A stretch of 6,130 bases of DNA from Angelobacter sp036502105 (GTDB lineage Bacteria; Acidobacteriota; Terriglobia; Terriglobales; Acidobacteriaceae), in NCBI GenBank assembly GCA_036502105.1, contig DASXZE010000063.1, forward strand, positions 1-6,130. Reading direction: 5' to 3'. The notes below the pieces were generated by a model that saw nothing but the letters and a program-made list of their open reading frames with translations, had not been told where the DNA came from and ran no database searches. Within the stretch, counting starts at the first letter, position 1; each line of letters begins with the position of its first letter. Of this stretch, positions 1-5,104 are shown one piece after another. The position numbers and the translations under genes are program-made.

Positions 1-33
1 GTGATGGTCAAAAAAAATCCCTGGAATCCTTCC

Positions 34-62
34 TTGACAAACCATAGCCAAACGGTTATGGT
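34..62 (+). promoter_or_regulatory. Sigma-70-type promoter of the ArsR/AHSA1 unit
   Basis: A perfect -35 box TTGACA (34-39) is followed after exactly 17 bp by TATGGT (57-62), which matches four of six -10 consensus positions. Transcription should start around 68-71, at or just before the ATG at 71. The spacer and -10 box are covered by the inverted repeat at 39-64, so a bound repressor would block RNA polymerase. Seen: the boxes and their spacing. Inferred: the start point. Confidence 0.72.
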
Positions 63-64
63 TT
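39..64. promoter_or_regulatory. Probable ArsR-family operator (inverted repeat)
   Basis: AAACCATAGCC (39-49) and GGTTATGGTTT (54-64) are inverted repeats matching at 10 of 11 positions across a 4-bp spacer. A dimeric winged-helix repressor of the ArsR family typically binds a 10-12 bp half-site palindrome overlapping its own promoter. This one runs from the end of the -35 box over the -10 box of the adjacent ArsR gene. Autoregulation is inferred from position and symmetry. Confidence 0.7.
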
Positions 65-70
65 TATTCA

Positions 71-397
71 ATGAAAATGGCCGCTGTGAATCACGTGTTC
101 CGTGCCCTGGCTGATCCCACGCGCCGGGCCATTTTAGAGGAGCTGACGCGGCAGGGTGAGCAGACTGTCCATGCGTTGACCAGCTATGCAGGCGTGTCCC
201 AGCCGGCGGTCTCCAAGCATCTAATGGTGTTGAAGCGGGCGAAGCTGGTGCGGCATCGGCGCGAGGGACGCGAAACGCACTATCGCGCGCAGCCTGATGC
301 GCTGGCGCCGGTGGTGGACTGGCTGCGCCATTACGGCGCGTTCTGGCGCGACCGCTTTGACCGTCTTGAATCACTTTTAGAAAGGATGGAAGGATGA
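71..397 (+). CDS. ArsR-family winged-helix transcriptional repressor
   Basis: A 108-residue DNA-binding repressor of the ArsR/SmtB fold. The N terminus (FRALADPTRRAILEEL, residues 10-25) is the signature first helix of the family. Residues about 33-56 form the helix-turn-helix, with recognition helix SQPAVSKHLMVLKRAKLV, and residues 60-72 (VRHRREGRETHYR) form the basic wing. The protein has no cysteine, so the metal-binding ELCVCDL-type site of ArsR/SmtB sensors is absent. It belongs with the non-metal SdpR-like branch that is commonly encoded beside AHSA1/SRPBCC proteins, as here. The inducing signal is unknown. The stop overlaps the next start in ATGA (394-397), implying translational coupling. 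The start is ATG 71 or ATG 77. Neither has a Shine-Dalgarno sequence, and the promoter places transcript initiation about at the start codon, so a leaderless message is likely. Confidence 0.93.
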   Translation: MKMAAVNHVFRALADPTRRAILEELTRQGEQTVHALTSYAGVSQPAVSKHLMVLKRAKLVRHRREGRETHYRAQPDALAPVVDWLRHYGAFWRDRFDRLESLLERMEG

Positions 398-816
398 CAA
401 ACTCCACAGAGACGCTTACCGTTGTGGTTGAGAGAGTGTTTCCGCATCCGGCGGAAAAGGTGTGGCGCGCGCTTACTGAGAACCCGCTGATTGCGCAGTG
501 GCTGATAAAAAATGACTTTGAGCCGGTGGTGGGGCGGAAGTTCCAATTTCGCTTTGACCCCGTGCCGAACTGGGATGGCATTATTGACTGCGAAGTGCTG
601 GCTATCGACCATTTGAAGCAACTCTCTTATACATGGGGCTCTTTTGGACTAACGACGGTTGTGCTCTGGACGCTGACTCCTGCCGACGGTGGCACGCACG
701 TTCGCATGGAACAGTCCGGCTTCAGCCCTGCAAACCAGGCAGCGTATAAAGGCGCACAATACGGCTGGCAGAAATTCTTTGGCGGTCTTGAGAGTGTACT
801 GAACACGCAGGGCTGA
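394..816 (+). CDS. AHSA1-type SRPBCC domain protein
   Basis: A 140-residue protein forming a single START/Bet v1-like SRPBCC domain of the AHSA1 (activator of Hsp90 ATPase homologue 1-like) family, at the usual length for that family. Diagnostic segments are VFPHPAEKVWRALTENPLIAQWL (split here as residues about 15-25 and 26-37), the strands VGRKFQFRFDP and IIDCEVLAID, the late strand GTHVRMEQSGF, and the C-terminal helix GWQKFFGGLESVL. The fold has a hydrophobic cavity that can hold a lipid-like or aromatic ligand. It has no signal peptide, so it is cytoplasmic. It is preceded by a purine-rich ribosome site (AAGGATGGAAGG) inside the end of the ArsR gene and shares the ATGA overlap with it. 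ArsR-AHSA1 pairs are common in bacteria, and the role of most is unknown. No ligand can be named here. Confidence 0.92.
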   Translation: MTNSTETLTVVVERVFPHPAEKVWRALTENPLIAQWLIKNDFEPVVGRKFQFRFDPVPNWDGIIDCEVLAIDHLKQLSYTWGSFGLTTVVLWTLTPADGGTHVRMEQSGFSPANQAAYKGAQYGWQKFFGGLESVLNTQG

Positions 817-897
817 ACGAGCAGGGCTAAGGCACGAACAAAATCGCTGACTAAGGGAGCGGAGACTGAGGAGCGGGTATTAAAGGAGATGAAGTTG

Positions 898-903
898 AAG
901 GAG
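898..903 (+). promoter_or_regulatory. Ribosome binding site deciding the DUF1801 start
   Basis: AAGGAG lies nine bases before ATG 913, a normal spacing. The other in-frame ATG at 889 has its GGAG (885-888) directly abutting it, too close for initiation. This favours 913 as the start of the DUF1801 gene. Confidence 0.65.
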
Positions 904-912
904 AAAAGTCCG

Positions 913-1347
913 ATGAAGAAATCCGTCCCGGTGGGATCTGCTTCTGCCTCTGCCTTGATTGACGCGCGGATCAACGAGCTTGCGGACTGGCGCGGCAAGA
1001 TGCTGGCGAAGGTGCGCGCGATGATACTCGCGGCTGACGCTGAGATTGTGGAAGAGTGGAAGTGGGGCATTCCAGTGTGGTCGCACGGCGGCATTGTCTG
1101 CACGGGAGAGACGTATAAGAGCGTGGTGAAAATGACGTTTGCCAGGGGCGCTGCGCTGGAAGATCCCGCAGGCCTGTTCAACTCCAGCCTGGGTGGAAAT
1201 GTGCGGCGCGCGATTGATATCCGCGAAGGAGAGAAGGTGAATGAAGCGGCGCTGAAGAAGCTCATCCGCGCTGCTGTGGCGCTTAATCTCAAAAGCAAGA
1301 GTAAGTCCAAGCCAAAGACTAAGCCGAAGCCTCGTCGAGCGAAGTAA
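913..1347 (+). CDS. DUF1801 (YdhG-like) domain protein
   Basis: A 144-residue cytoplasmic protein of the DUF1801 family, whose function is not established. Typical features are the N-terminal helical part with ELADWRGKMLAKVRAMILAA (residues about 22-41), the hallmark EEWKWGIPVW (47-56), then the strand KSVVKMTFARGAAL with DPAGLFNSSLGGNVRRAI and REGEKVNEAALKKLIRAAV. The family is often annotated as iron chaperone/frataxin-like, on weak grounds. The last ~20 residues are a low-complexity Lys/Pro/Ser tail (KSKSKSKPKTKPKPRRAK), probably disordered and able to contact nucleic acid. An in-frame ATG at 889 would add eight residues but has a poorly placed Shine-Dalgarno sequence. The gene sits 96 bp after the AHSA1 gene on the same strand with no terminator visible between, so co-transcription is plausible. 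Confidence 0.88.
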   Translation: MKKSVPVGSASASALIDARINELADWRGKMLAKVRAMILAADAEIVEEWKWGIPVWSHGGIVCTGETYKSVVKMTFARGAALEDPAGLFNSSLGGNVRRAIDIREGEKVNEAALKKLIRAAVALNLKSKSKSKPKTKPKPRRAK

Positions 1348-1548
1348 GCGGGCTGGCGAACTTCATCGCAATGTGCGGACATATCCAGTCATCTCCTCTC
1401 GCGCAAAACTTCCGTCCAAAAAAAGATTTGAGAAATTTAACAATCTAACGGAAACCGAACATTAACAGCTCCACATCCTTATTATGCGGCGCTTGTGGTA
1501 AGTGTCTAAATAGATCGTGTTTCGATACTTGCAAGGAGCCGCCGAACT

Positions 1549-3042
1549 ATGAAGAAGACCACCGCACGCTTAATCCCAGTTGCATTTTTGCTGGCTGTTG
1601 CCGTCTGCGTTGCCGCAGGCGTGATTCAAGGTTGTTCATCGTCACAACAGGCTGCAACCAACTCCGCTGAGCAGCCGAAAGCGCAGGCCTCGTCGTCACC
1701 GGTAACATGCGCGCAGTCGGAGGCGTCCACGGCAACTTTTCCGCCGGTGCCTACCGTGATTGACGCATCGTGCGCCAACATTCCGCTGGACTTCAACGGC
1801 ACTCCTTCGCAATCCGGCGCCGATCTTTATTCATGGCTCACATTTGTTGCTATCAATTGGCCCGTGGACGCCACTACCTGCTCGGCCAACACCAGCGCCA
1901 CAATCCTATCTGGAACGCCGAATCCTACGTGGCTTACCTTCCTGAGCAATGACGAAGTGTTTGTCCCCGCGCCGCAGAAGCCGCTGAACTGGTGTTATGG
2001 TTCAAGCGCGCCAAAAGCGGGAGCGCCGCAAGCCAGGTTTGCCAGCGCAGACGCCGCAGTGGCCGCCCGACACAATCTGGAGATGGCGCATCTTCCGCCC
2101 AAGGTGAAGGCGCTGGCGCAGAAGCATCCTGAAGTGCAGTTGTTTCTGCATCACAATGCCAAGGGCCAGGATCTGTTCGCGAACATCGCGCACATGAAGG
2201 CGCTGAAGATCGCCAAGCTCGAGATCACACCAGAAATGCAAACTATCCTGGACGCCACTGACGAGCCGGTCACCGACCAGAACGGACGCTTTGTCCGCTT
2301 CACCATTAATATTGGCGAAGATGAATATAACTACATCATGGCGCAGAATCTCTGGAAGGTCTCAGGCCAGAAAACCGCGCAGGCGCTGACCTTCCCAGCC
2401 AGCAAACAATCCAGCGCAACTGAGCTGGGCGCGATGGAATTCAAAGCCGCATGGAAAGTGCTGGGAGCCAATGACAATCCCGCGCACTTCTTCACGCTCA
2501 CCGCTATCGTTTACAACGACGAAGACGGCACGCCCAGCCCCGGCCCCAATCCCGTAACCGTTGGACTGGTGGGCCTGCACATCATCCATAAAACGCAGAA
2601 GCAGCCCAAGTGGCTGTGGGCAACATTTGAGCAGGTTGAGAATGATACGAAGTCATTCTTCAATCCAAATTGCTCGGCCACCGATTGTCCGCCCAACATT
2701 GAAACCGCCACCAAGCCGTATTATGAGCTGAACAAAGACGGCTCTCCGCACAACAAACCGGTGCAGATTGTAGCGGCCTCACAAACCACTGCAGCTGACC
2801 TCAACACAACGTTCCAGGCGCTGCTGCCGAATACTCCGTGGGCATATTACAAACTCATCAGCACGCAGTGGGTAGGCGAGCTGGGCAACGCGCCCAAACC
2901 GCCCAAGCTCGGCAACTCAGTGCTGGAAACTTTTGTGAGCCAGACCAACCCATACAGCTGCATGGACTGCCATAACTTTGCCCAGGACACCGCGGGCTTC
3001 AAGTCAGACTTCAGCTTCATTATTTCCGCACTGCAACCGTAA
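1549..3042 (+). CDS. Putative lipoprotein with a single C-terminal CXXCH haem-c motif
   Basis: A 497-residue exported protein that I cannot assign to a named family. Residues 1-28 are a signal sequence (MKKTTAR, then a long hydrophobic core) ending in VIQG before Cys29. That is a slightly off-consensus lipobox (Ile at -3, Gln at -2, Gly at -1), so lipidation and membrane anchoring are likely. A Ser/Gln/Ala-rich linker (30-60) leads to a large globular part with SWLTFVAINWP at 95-105, a motif I associate with uncharacterised cytochrome-c-family proteins. The only haem motif is CMDCH at 471-475 (2959-2973), 22 residues from the end, so one covalent haem c is predicted. A distal ligand cannot be assigned. 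The start has a good Shine-Dalgarno sequence, AAGGAG (1533-1538), ten bases upstream. The gene has its own intergenic space before it and a terminator after, so it is probably monocistronic. No partner oxidoreductase is nearby. Confidence 0.88.
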   Translation: MKKTTARLIPVAFLLAVAVCVAAGVIQGCSSSQQAATNSAEQPKAQASSSPVTCAQSEASTATFPPVPTVIDASCANIPLDFNGTPSQSGADLYSWLTFVAINWPVDATTCSANTSATILSGTPNPTWLTFLSNDEVFVPAPQKPLNWCYGSSAPKAGAPQARFASADAAVAARHNLEMAHLPPKVKALAQKHPEVQLFLHHNAKGQDLFANIAHMKALKIAKLEITPEMQTILDATDEPVTDQNGRFVRFTINIGEDEYNYIMAQNLWKVSGQKTAQALTFPASKQSSATELGAMEFKAAWKVLGANDNPAHFFTLTAIVYNDEDGTPSPGPNPVTVGLVGLHIIHKTQKQPKWLWATFEQVENDTKSFFNPNCSATDCPPNIETATKPYYELNKDGSPHNKPVQIVAASQTTAADLNTTFQALLPNTPWAYYKLISTQWVGELGNAPKPPKLGNSVLETFVSQTNPYSCMDCHNFAQDTAGFKSDFSFIISALQP

Positions 3043-3066
3043 ATATTCTGCACAGTAGAAGGATGG

Positions 3067-3098
3067 GCCCGGCGCATTGGTTTGTGCCGGGCATTTTT
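3067..3098 (+). terminator. Rho-independent terminator after the haem lipoprotein gene
   Basis: GCCCGGCGCA (3067-3076) pairs with TGTGCCGGGC (3083-3092) over ten positions, including one G-U pair, around a six-base loop. It is followed by A and five Ts (3094-3098). It begins 24 bp after the stop at 3042. Confidence 0.88.
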
Positions 3099-3235
3099 GT
3101 GTCCGACGTATAAGCTTCTAGCTTCGATAGCAAAACTATTCCGGATCCACCTAGTATCTCTTCTTATAGTTTCTCCGCGCACCAAAGCTTCCTTTTGTAT
3201 CCATCAACAAATCTCTGCTAATTCTTCACAACACT

Positions 3236-3252
3236 TTACCGGCGAACGGTAA
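3236..3252. promoter_or_regulatory. Perfect inverted repeat upstream of the Gly-rich lipoprotein gene
   Basis: TTACCG (3236-3241) and CGGTAA (3247-3252) form a perfect 6-bp inverted repeat around GCGAA, 77 bp before the ATG at 3329. It could be a repressor operator or a small RNA hairpin in the leader. The rest of the 286-bp gap after 3042 holds the terminator at 3067-3098 and no promoter pair I trust. Confidence 0.35.
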
Positions 3253-3317
3253 CAAGCGCACAACATACTGGCTCATTTTGCGTTAGATTCATCCAGCAGT
3301 TCACGCTGTACCTGGAA

Positions 3318-3322
3318 CGGAG
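3318..3322 (+). promoter_or_regulatory. Ribosome binding site supporting the upstream ATG of the Gly-rich lipoprotein
   Basis: CGGAG sits six bases before ATG 3329. It matters because this start gives an unusually long segment of 51 residues before the lipobox cysteine, and no ATG lies between it and codon 46 (inside the hydrophobic core), so the long form is favoured. Confidence 0.6.
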
Positions 3323-3328
3323 CCACAC

Positions 3329-4411
3329 ATGAGCAGGTTCAAGTCACTCGTCTTATCTAACTTTCTTTTGCATATTTCTGCAGCCACCATTTTGCACTCT
3401 GCATTTATCCGAACCGGAAACATTTATAAAAAGCTTGCGTCAATCTGCTTTCCTCTGGCGGCCATGTTTGCACTGAGCGGCTGCGCCGCCATTCAAATCA
3501 AGCTCGGCTCAAGAGTTGATTTAGCCAAGCTTCCAGTCAGTTCAATTCAAGTAAGCCAGTTCAAGGGGCCTGGTATTGCGCCGGGCAAAAAATCTTCGCT
3601 CGTGGTAAAGCTCACCCAACCAGACGGCACCGTATTAACGTCAGAAGGCAAAGGCCACGGCAAGGTTCTCTGGAGAGACCTCGCAGTCGCGCCCAGTGTC
3701 GTCACGGCCAACAAGAAAGGCGTTGTCAGTCTCGCCAGTGATCCCCGCATCAGTGAAGGCAAATCACCGCATGTCACAGTCACTGTGCCCAGCCATCCTG
3801 ACCTGCACGCTGATCTCGATATTCCTTTGCGCTATGATCGCGCCTTCACCGCAACTTTTTCCGGCTTCAGCGGCTCCAGCGGTTTTGACGGTCAGAGCGG
3901 CATGGATGGCTCCAGCGGAATGTCAGGCTCAACCGATCCCAATAATCCATCCGCGGGCGGCAACGGCAGTGACGGTTCCAACGGAACTGACGGCGGCAAC
4001 GGCAGCGATGGTGACGACGGGCCTCCCGTAAAAGTGCTGGTCACGCTAAAAGCGTCAGACCATCCACTGCTGCAGGTAAGCGTCTCTTCCGGACACACCG
4101 AGAATTTCTTTCTCGTCGATCCCCAGGGCGGCACTCTTACTGTTAAAAGTCTCGGCGGCTCCGGTGGCGCGGGCGGAAAAGGCGGCCGGGGCGGCAGCGG
4201 AGGCTCCGGCGGTTCCGGCTCTCCCAGCGGCAGCAACGGGCGAGACGGCTCCAGCGGACAAGACGGCCGCAACGGCTCTGATGGACGCGGCGGCAGCATA
4301 ACCGTTACCTATGATTCCAGCGCCAAAGCCTATCTGGGTGCGCTCCACCTTTTGAATAACTTCGGCCCGCATCCAGTGCTTACTGAAGGCAAAGTAGGAC
4401 CGCTGTGGTAA
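3329..4411 (+). CDS. Collagen-like / glycine-triplet repeat lipoprotein
   Basis: A 360-residue predicted lipoprotein of no recognised named family. The lipobox LSGC ends at Cys52 after the hydrophobic stretch ICFPLAAMFAL, so the mature lipidated protein would start there. The 51 residues before it include a second hydrophobic segment (about 7-27), making an unusually long leader. Residues 53-178 are beta-rich and possibly Ig-like. Then come eight G-X-Y triplets (179-202), a seven-residue break DPNNPSA, and eight more triplets (210-233). A beta segment follows (234-275), then eight mostly G-G-X triplets (276-299), a single Ser, and seven triplets (301-321). The C-terminal part (324-360) is short and beta-like. 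The first pair of runs is rich in Asp and has no Lys or Arg. The second pair contains Lys and Arg. Proline is nearly absent, so the runs could be collagen-like trimers or a polyglycine-II bundle. Probable role is surface or periplasmic display. Confidence 0.87.
   Translation: MSRFKSLVLSNFLLHISAATILHSAFIRTGNIYKKLASICFPLAAMFALSGCAAIQIKLGSRVDLAKLPVSSIQVSQFKGPGIAPGKKSSLVVKLTQPDGTVLTSEGKGHGKVLWRDLAVAPSVVTANKKGVVSLASDPRISEGKSPHVTVTVPSHPDLHADLDIPLRYDRAFTATFSGFSGSSGFDGQSGMDGSSGMSGSTDPNNPSAGGNGSDGSNGTDGGNGSDGDDGPPVKVLVTLKASDHPLLQVSVSSGHTENFFLVDPQGGTLTVKSLGGSGGAGGKGGRGGSGGSGGSGSPSGSNGRDGSSGQDGRNGSDGRGGSITVTYDSSAKAYLGALHLLNNFGPHPVLTEGKVGPLW
3863..4027 (+). repeat. Gly-X-Y coding repeat, first pair of runs
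   Basis: This stretch codes for eight triplets (GFS to GST), a seven-residue break, then eight triplets (GGN to GPP). Asp, Ser and Asn dominate the X and Y positions, with at least seven Asp and no basic residue within the triplets. The repeat is clear at protein level. At DNA level it is an irregular 9-bp period rich in GGC/GGT and AGC. Confidence 0.85.
4154..4297 (+). repeat. Gly-Gly-X / Gly-X-Y coding repeat, second pair of runs
   Basis: This stretch codes for eight triplets (GGS, GGA, GGK, GGR, three GGS, GSP), one Ser, then seven triplets (GSN to GRG) and a final GS. Unlike the first pair it carries Lys and Arg. The GGC-rich DNA has a 9-bp period, which also produces long proline-rich open frames on the opposite strand that are not genes. 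Confidence 0.85.
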
Positions 4412-4449
4412 AGGATCGCTGGTAGCATCTCTCCAATCGGCATCATTCG

Positions 4450-4479
4450 CCAGCGACTGGGTGGCGCCCCGGTCGCTGG
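4450..4479. repeat. Stable 12-bp hairpin downstream of the Gly-rich lipoprotein gene
   Basis: CCAGCGACTGGG (4450-4461) pairs with CCCGGTCGCTGG (4468-4479) over twelve positions, including one T-G pair, around a six-base loop. It starts 39 bp after the stop at 4411. There is no T run on either strand, so it is not a canonical intrinsic terminator. It may protect the 3' end of the mRNA, assist termination, or be a repetitive palindrome. Confidence 0.65.
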
Positions 4480-4580
4480 AATCAATCTGAAGCGCAACCA
4501 AAGTCTGAACCGCCTAAAATATATCTGTCAGGCATGTGCCCGGTCTGTACCCAATGGGGTGCCCCCTCCCCCCGTTTTAA

Positions 4581-4615
4581 CCCAATTCAACCCAAGAGCA
4601 CCCAATTCGACCCAA
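4581..4615. repeat. Two 15-bp direct repeats, 20-bp period
   Basis: CCCAATTCAACCCAA (4581-4595) and CCCAATTCGACCCAA (4601-4615) differ at one base and are separated by GAGCA. Each is itself built of two CCCAA units. A further CCCAA occurs at 4546-4550. The function is unknown. Confidence 0.7.
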
Positions 4616-4672
4616 CGGATATCCGCTTCTAATCCGTGTGATGTCGATCCGTGGTAAGGTTTGTCGTTTTTT

Positions 4673-4729
4673 CGATCACCCGACCTGTCCCGGCTTGCCG
4701 TGGATGTCCCGATCACGGCGATCACCCGA
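4673..4729. repeat. Direct repeat CGATCACCCGA, 46-bp spacing
   Basis: CGATCACCCGA occurs identically at 4673-4683 and 4719-4729. A partial copy, CGATCACGG, starts at 4710 between them. No coding explanation is visible. Confidence 0.55.
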
Positions 4730-4735
4730 TGCCTA

Positions 4736-4760
4736 CCCCCTCCCCTCCTGGCCCCATCCC
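4736..4760 (-). other. Putative G-quadruplex motif
   Basis: Read on the - strand, four G runs of 3, 4, 4 and 5 are separated by loops of 2, 6 and 1 bases (4760 down to 4736). This meets the common G3+ with loops of 1-7 rule. The + strand is correspondingly C-rich. A second G-rich - strand block lies at 4561-4573 but does not supply four separate runs by itself. Confidence 0.55.
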
Positions 4761-4763
4761 AAT

Positions 4764-4851
4764 TTGGCGTGGGTTTGAGAGGGATCATTCCAAATCATCC
4801 CAGATTGGCGTGTGTTTGACGCAATCAGGACTGATTGGCGTAGAGTTGCGA
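4764..4851 (+). repeat. Three irregularly spaced TTGGCGT-type repeats
   Basis: TTGGCGTGGGTTTGA (4764-4778), TTGGCGTGTGTTTGA (4805-4819) and the more divergent TTGGCGTAGAGTTGCGA (4835-4851) share the same opening heptamer and a similar 3' half. Start-to-start spacings are 41 and 30 bp, so this is not a regular array. The second and third copies are also both preceded by GA. Confidence 0.6.
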
Positions 4852-4854
4852 CGT

Positions 4855-4901
4855 ATTGCCCACACTCATGTGGCGCCGCCGCCCTCGGCGGTGGGCTCAA
4901 T
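4855..4901. repeat. Compound palindromic element
   Basis: ATTG plus CCCAC (4855-4863) matches the inverse of GTGGG plus CTCAAT (4891-4901) with a two-base bulge. Inside lie two competing smaller hairpins: CCACA/TGTGG (4860-4873), and CGCCGCCG/CGGCGGTG (4874-4893) with a CCCT loop. The organisation resembles REP-type extragenic palindromes. Membership of a dispersed family cannot be judged from one copy. Confidence 0.5.
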
Positions 4902-5104
4902 GGCCAGGAGATAAAAGCTAATTTTTTCAAATATCCGCAGGTTTCACCCCTCAGGGCTGCTGTACTTTACCTGGGTTTCGTAAGCGAATCAATCACGAAT
5001 TAGGACAATGCATAACCGAGCAAAAGCACAGAGAGGCTGCGCTTCTGCCTCAACCTAGTCTGCCAAAAAATAGTGGATGAAATCGAATCTGCCAGCAGAA
5101 CTTT

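Noticed and set aside
627..1382. Long - strand open frame (251 codons) opposite the AHSA1 and DUF1801 genes
   Set aside because: It lies antisense to two recognisable family proteins, its translation is low-complexity Ser/Ala/Phe, and it has no family resemblance.
1428..1485. Promoter for the haem lipoprotein gene (TTGAGA at 1428, TATTAT at 1480)
   Set aside because: Each box is plausible alone but they are far too distant to pair, and no acceptable partner lies at 16-18 bp from either.
3696..4031. 111-codon + strand frame inside the Gly-rich lipoprotein gene
   Set aside because: It is an out-of-frame reading of the repeat DNA with no ribosome site and no family features.
4450..4479. Intrinsic terminator for the Gly-rich gene
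   Set aside because: The stem is strong, but no T run follows on either strand, so it was listed as a hairpin only.
3892..4501. Two overlapping - strand open frames of 135 and 148 codons opposite the Gly-rich gene
   Set aside because: They are mirror images of the GGC-rich repeat, reading as proline- or alanine-rich strings. The + strand gene has a ribosome site and a lipobox.
4581..4851. CRISPR array
   Set aside because: The repeats are 11-17 bp, in different families and with irregular 20-46 bp spacing. There are no uniform spacers and no cas genes.
4528..5003. Short open frames on both strands of the intergenic stretch (60-90 codons)
   Set aside because: Their translations follow the C-rich and repeat DNA, with no recognisable domain, consistent ribosome site or protein-like pattern.
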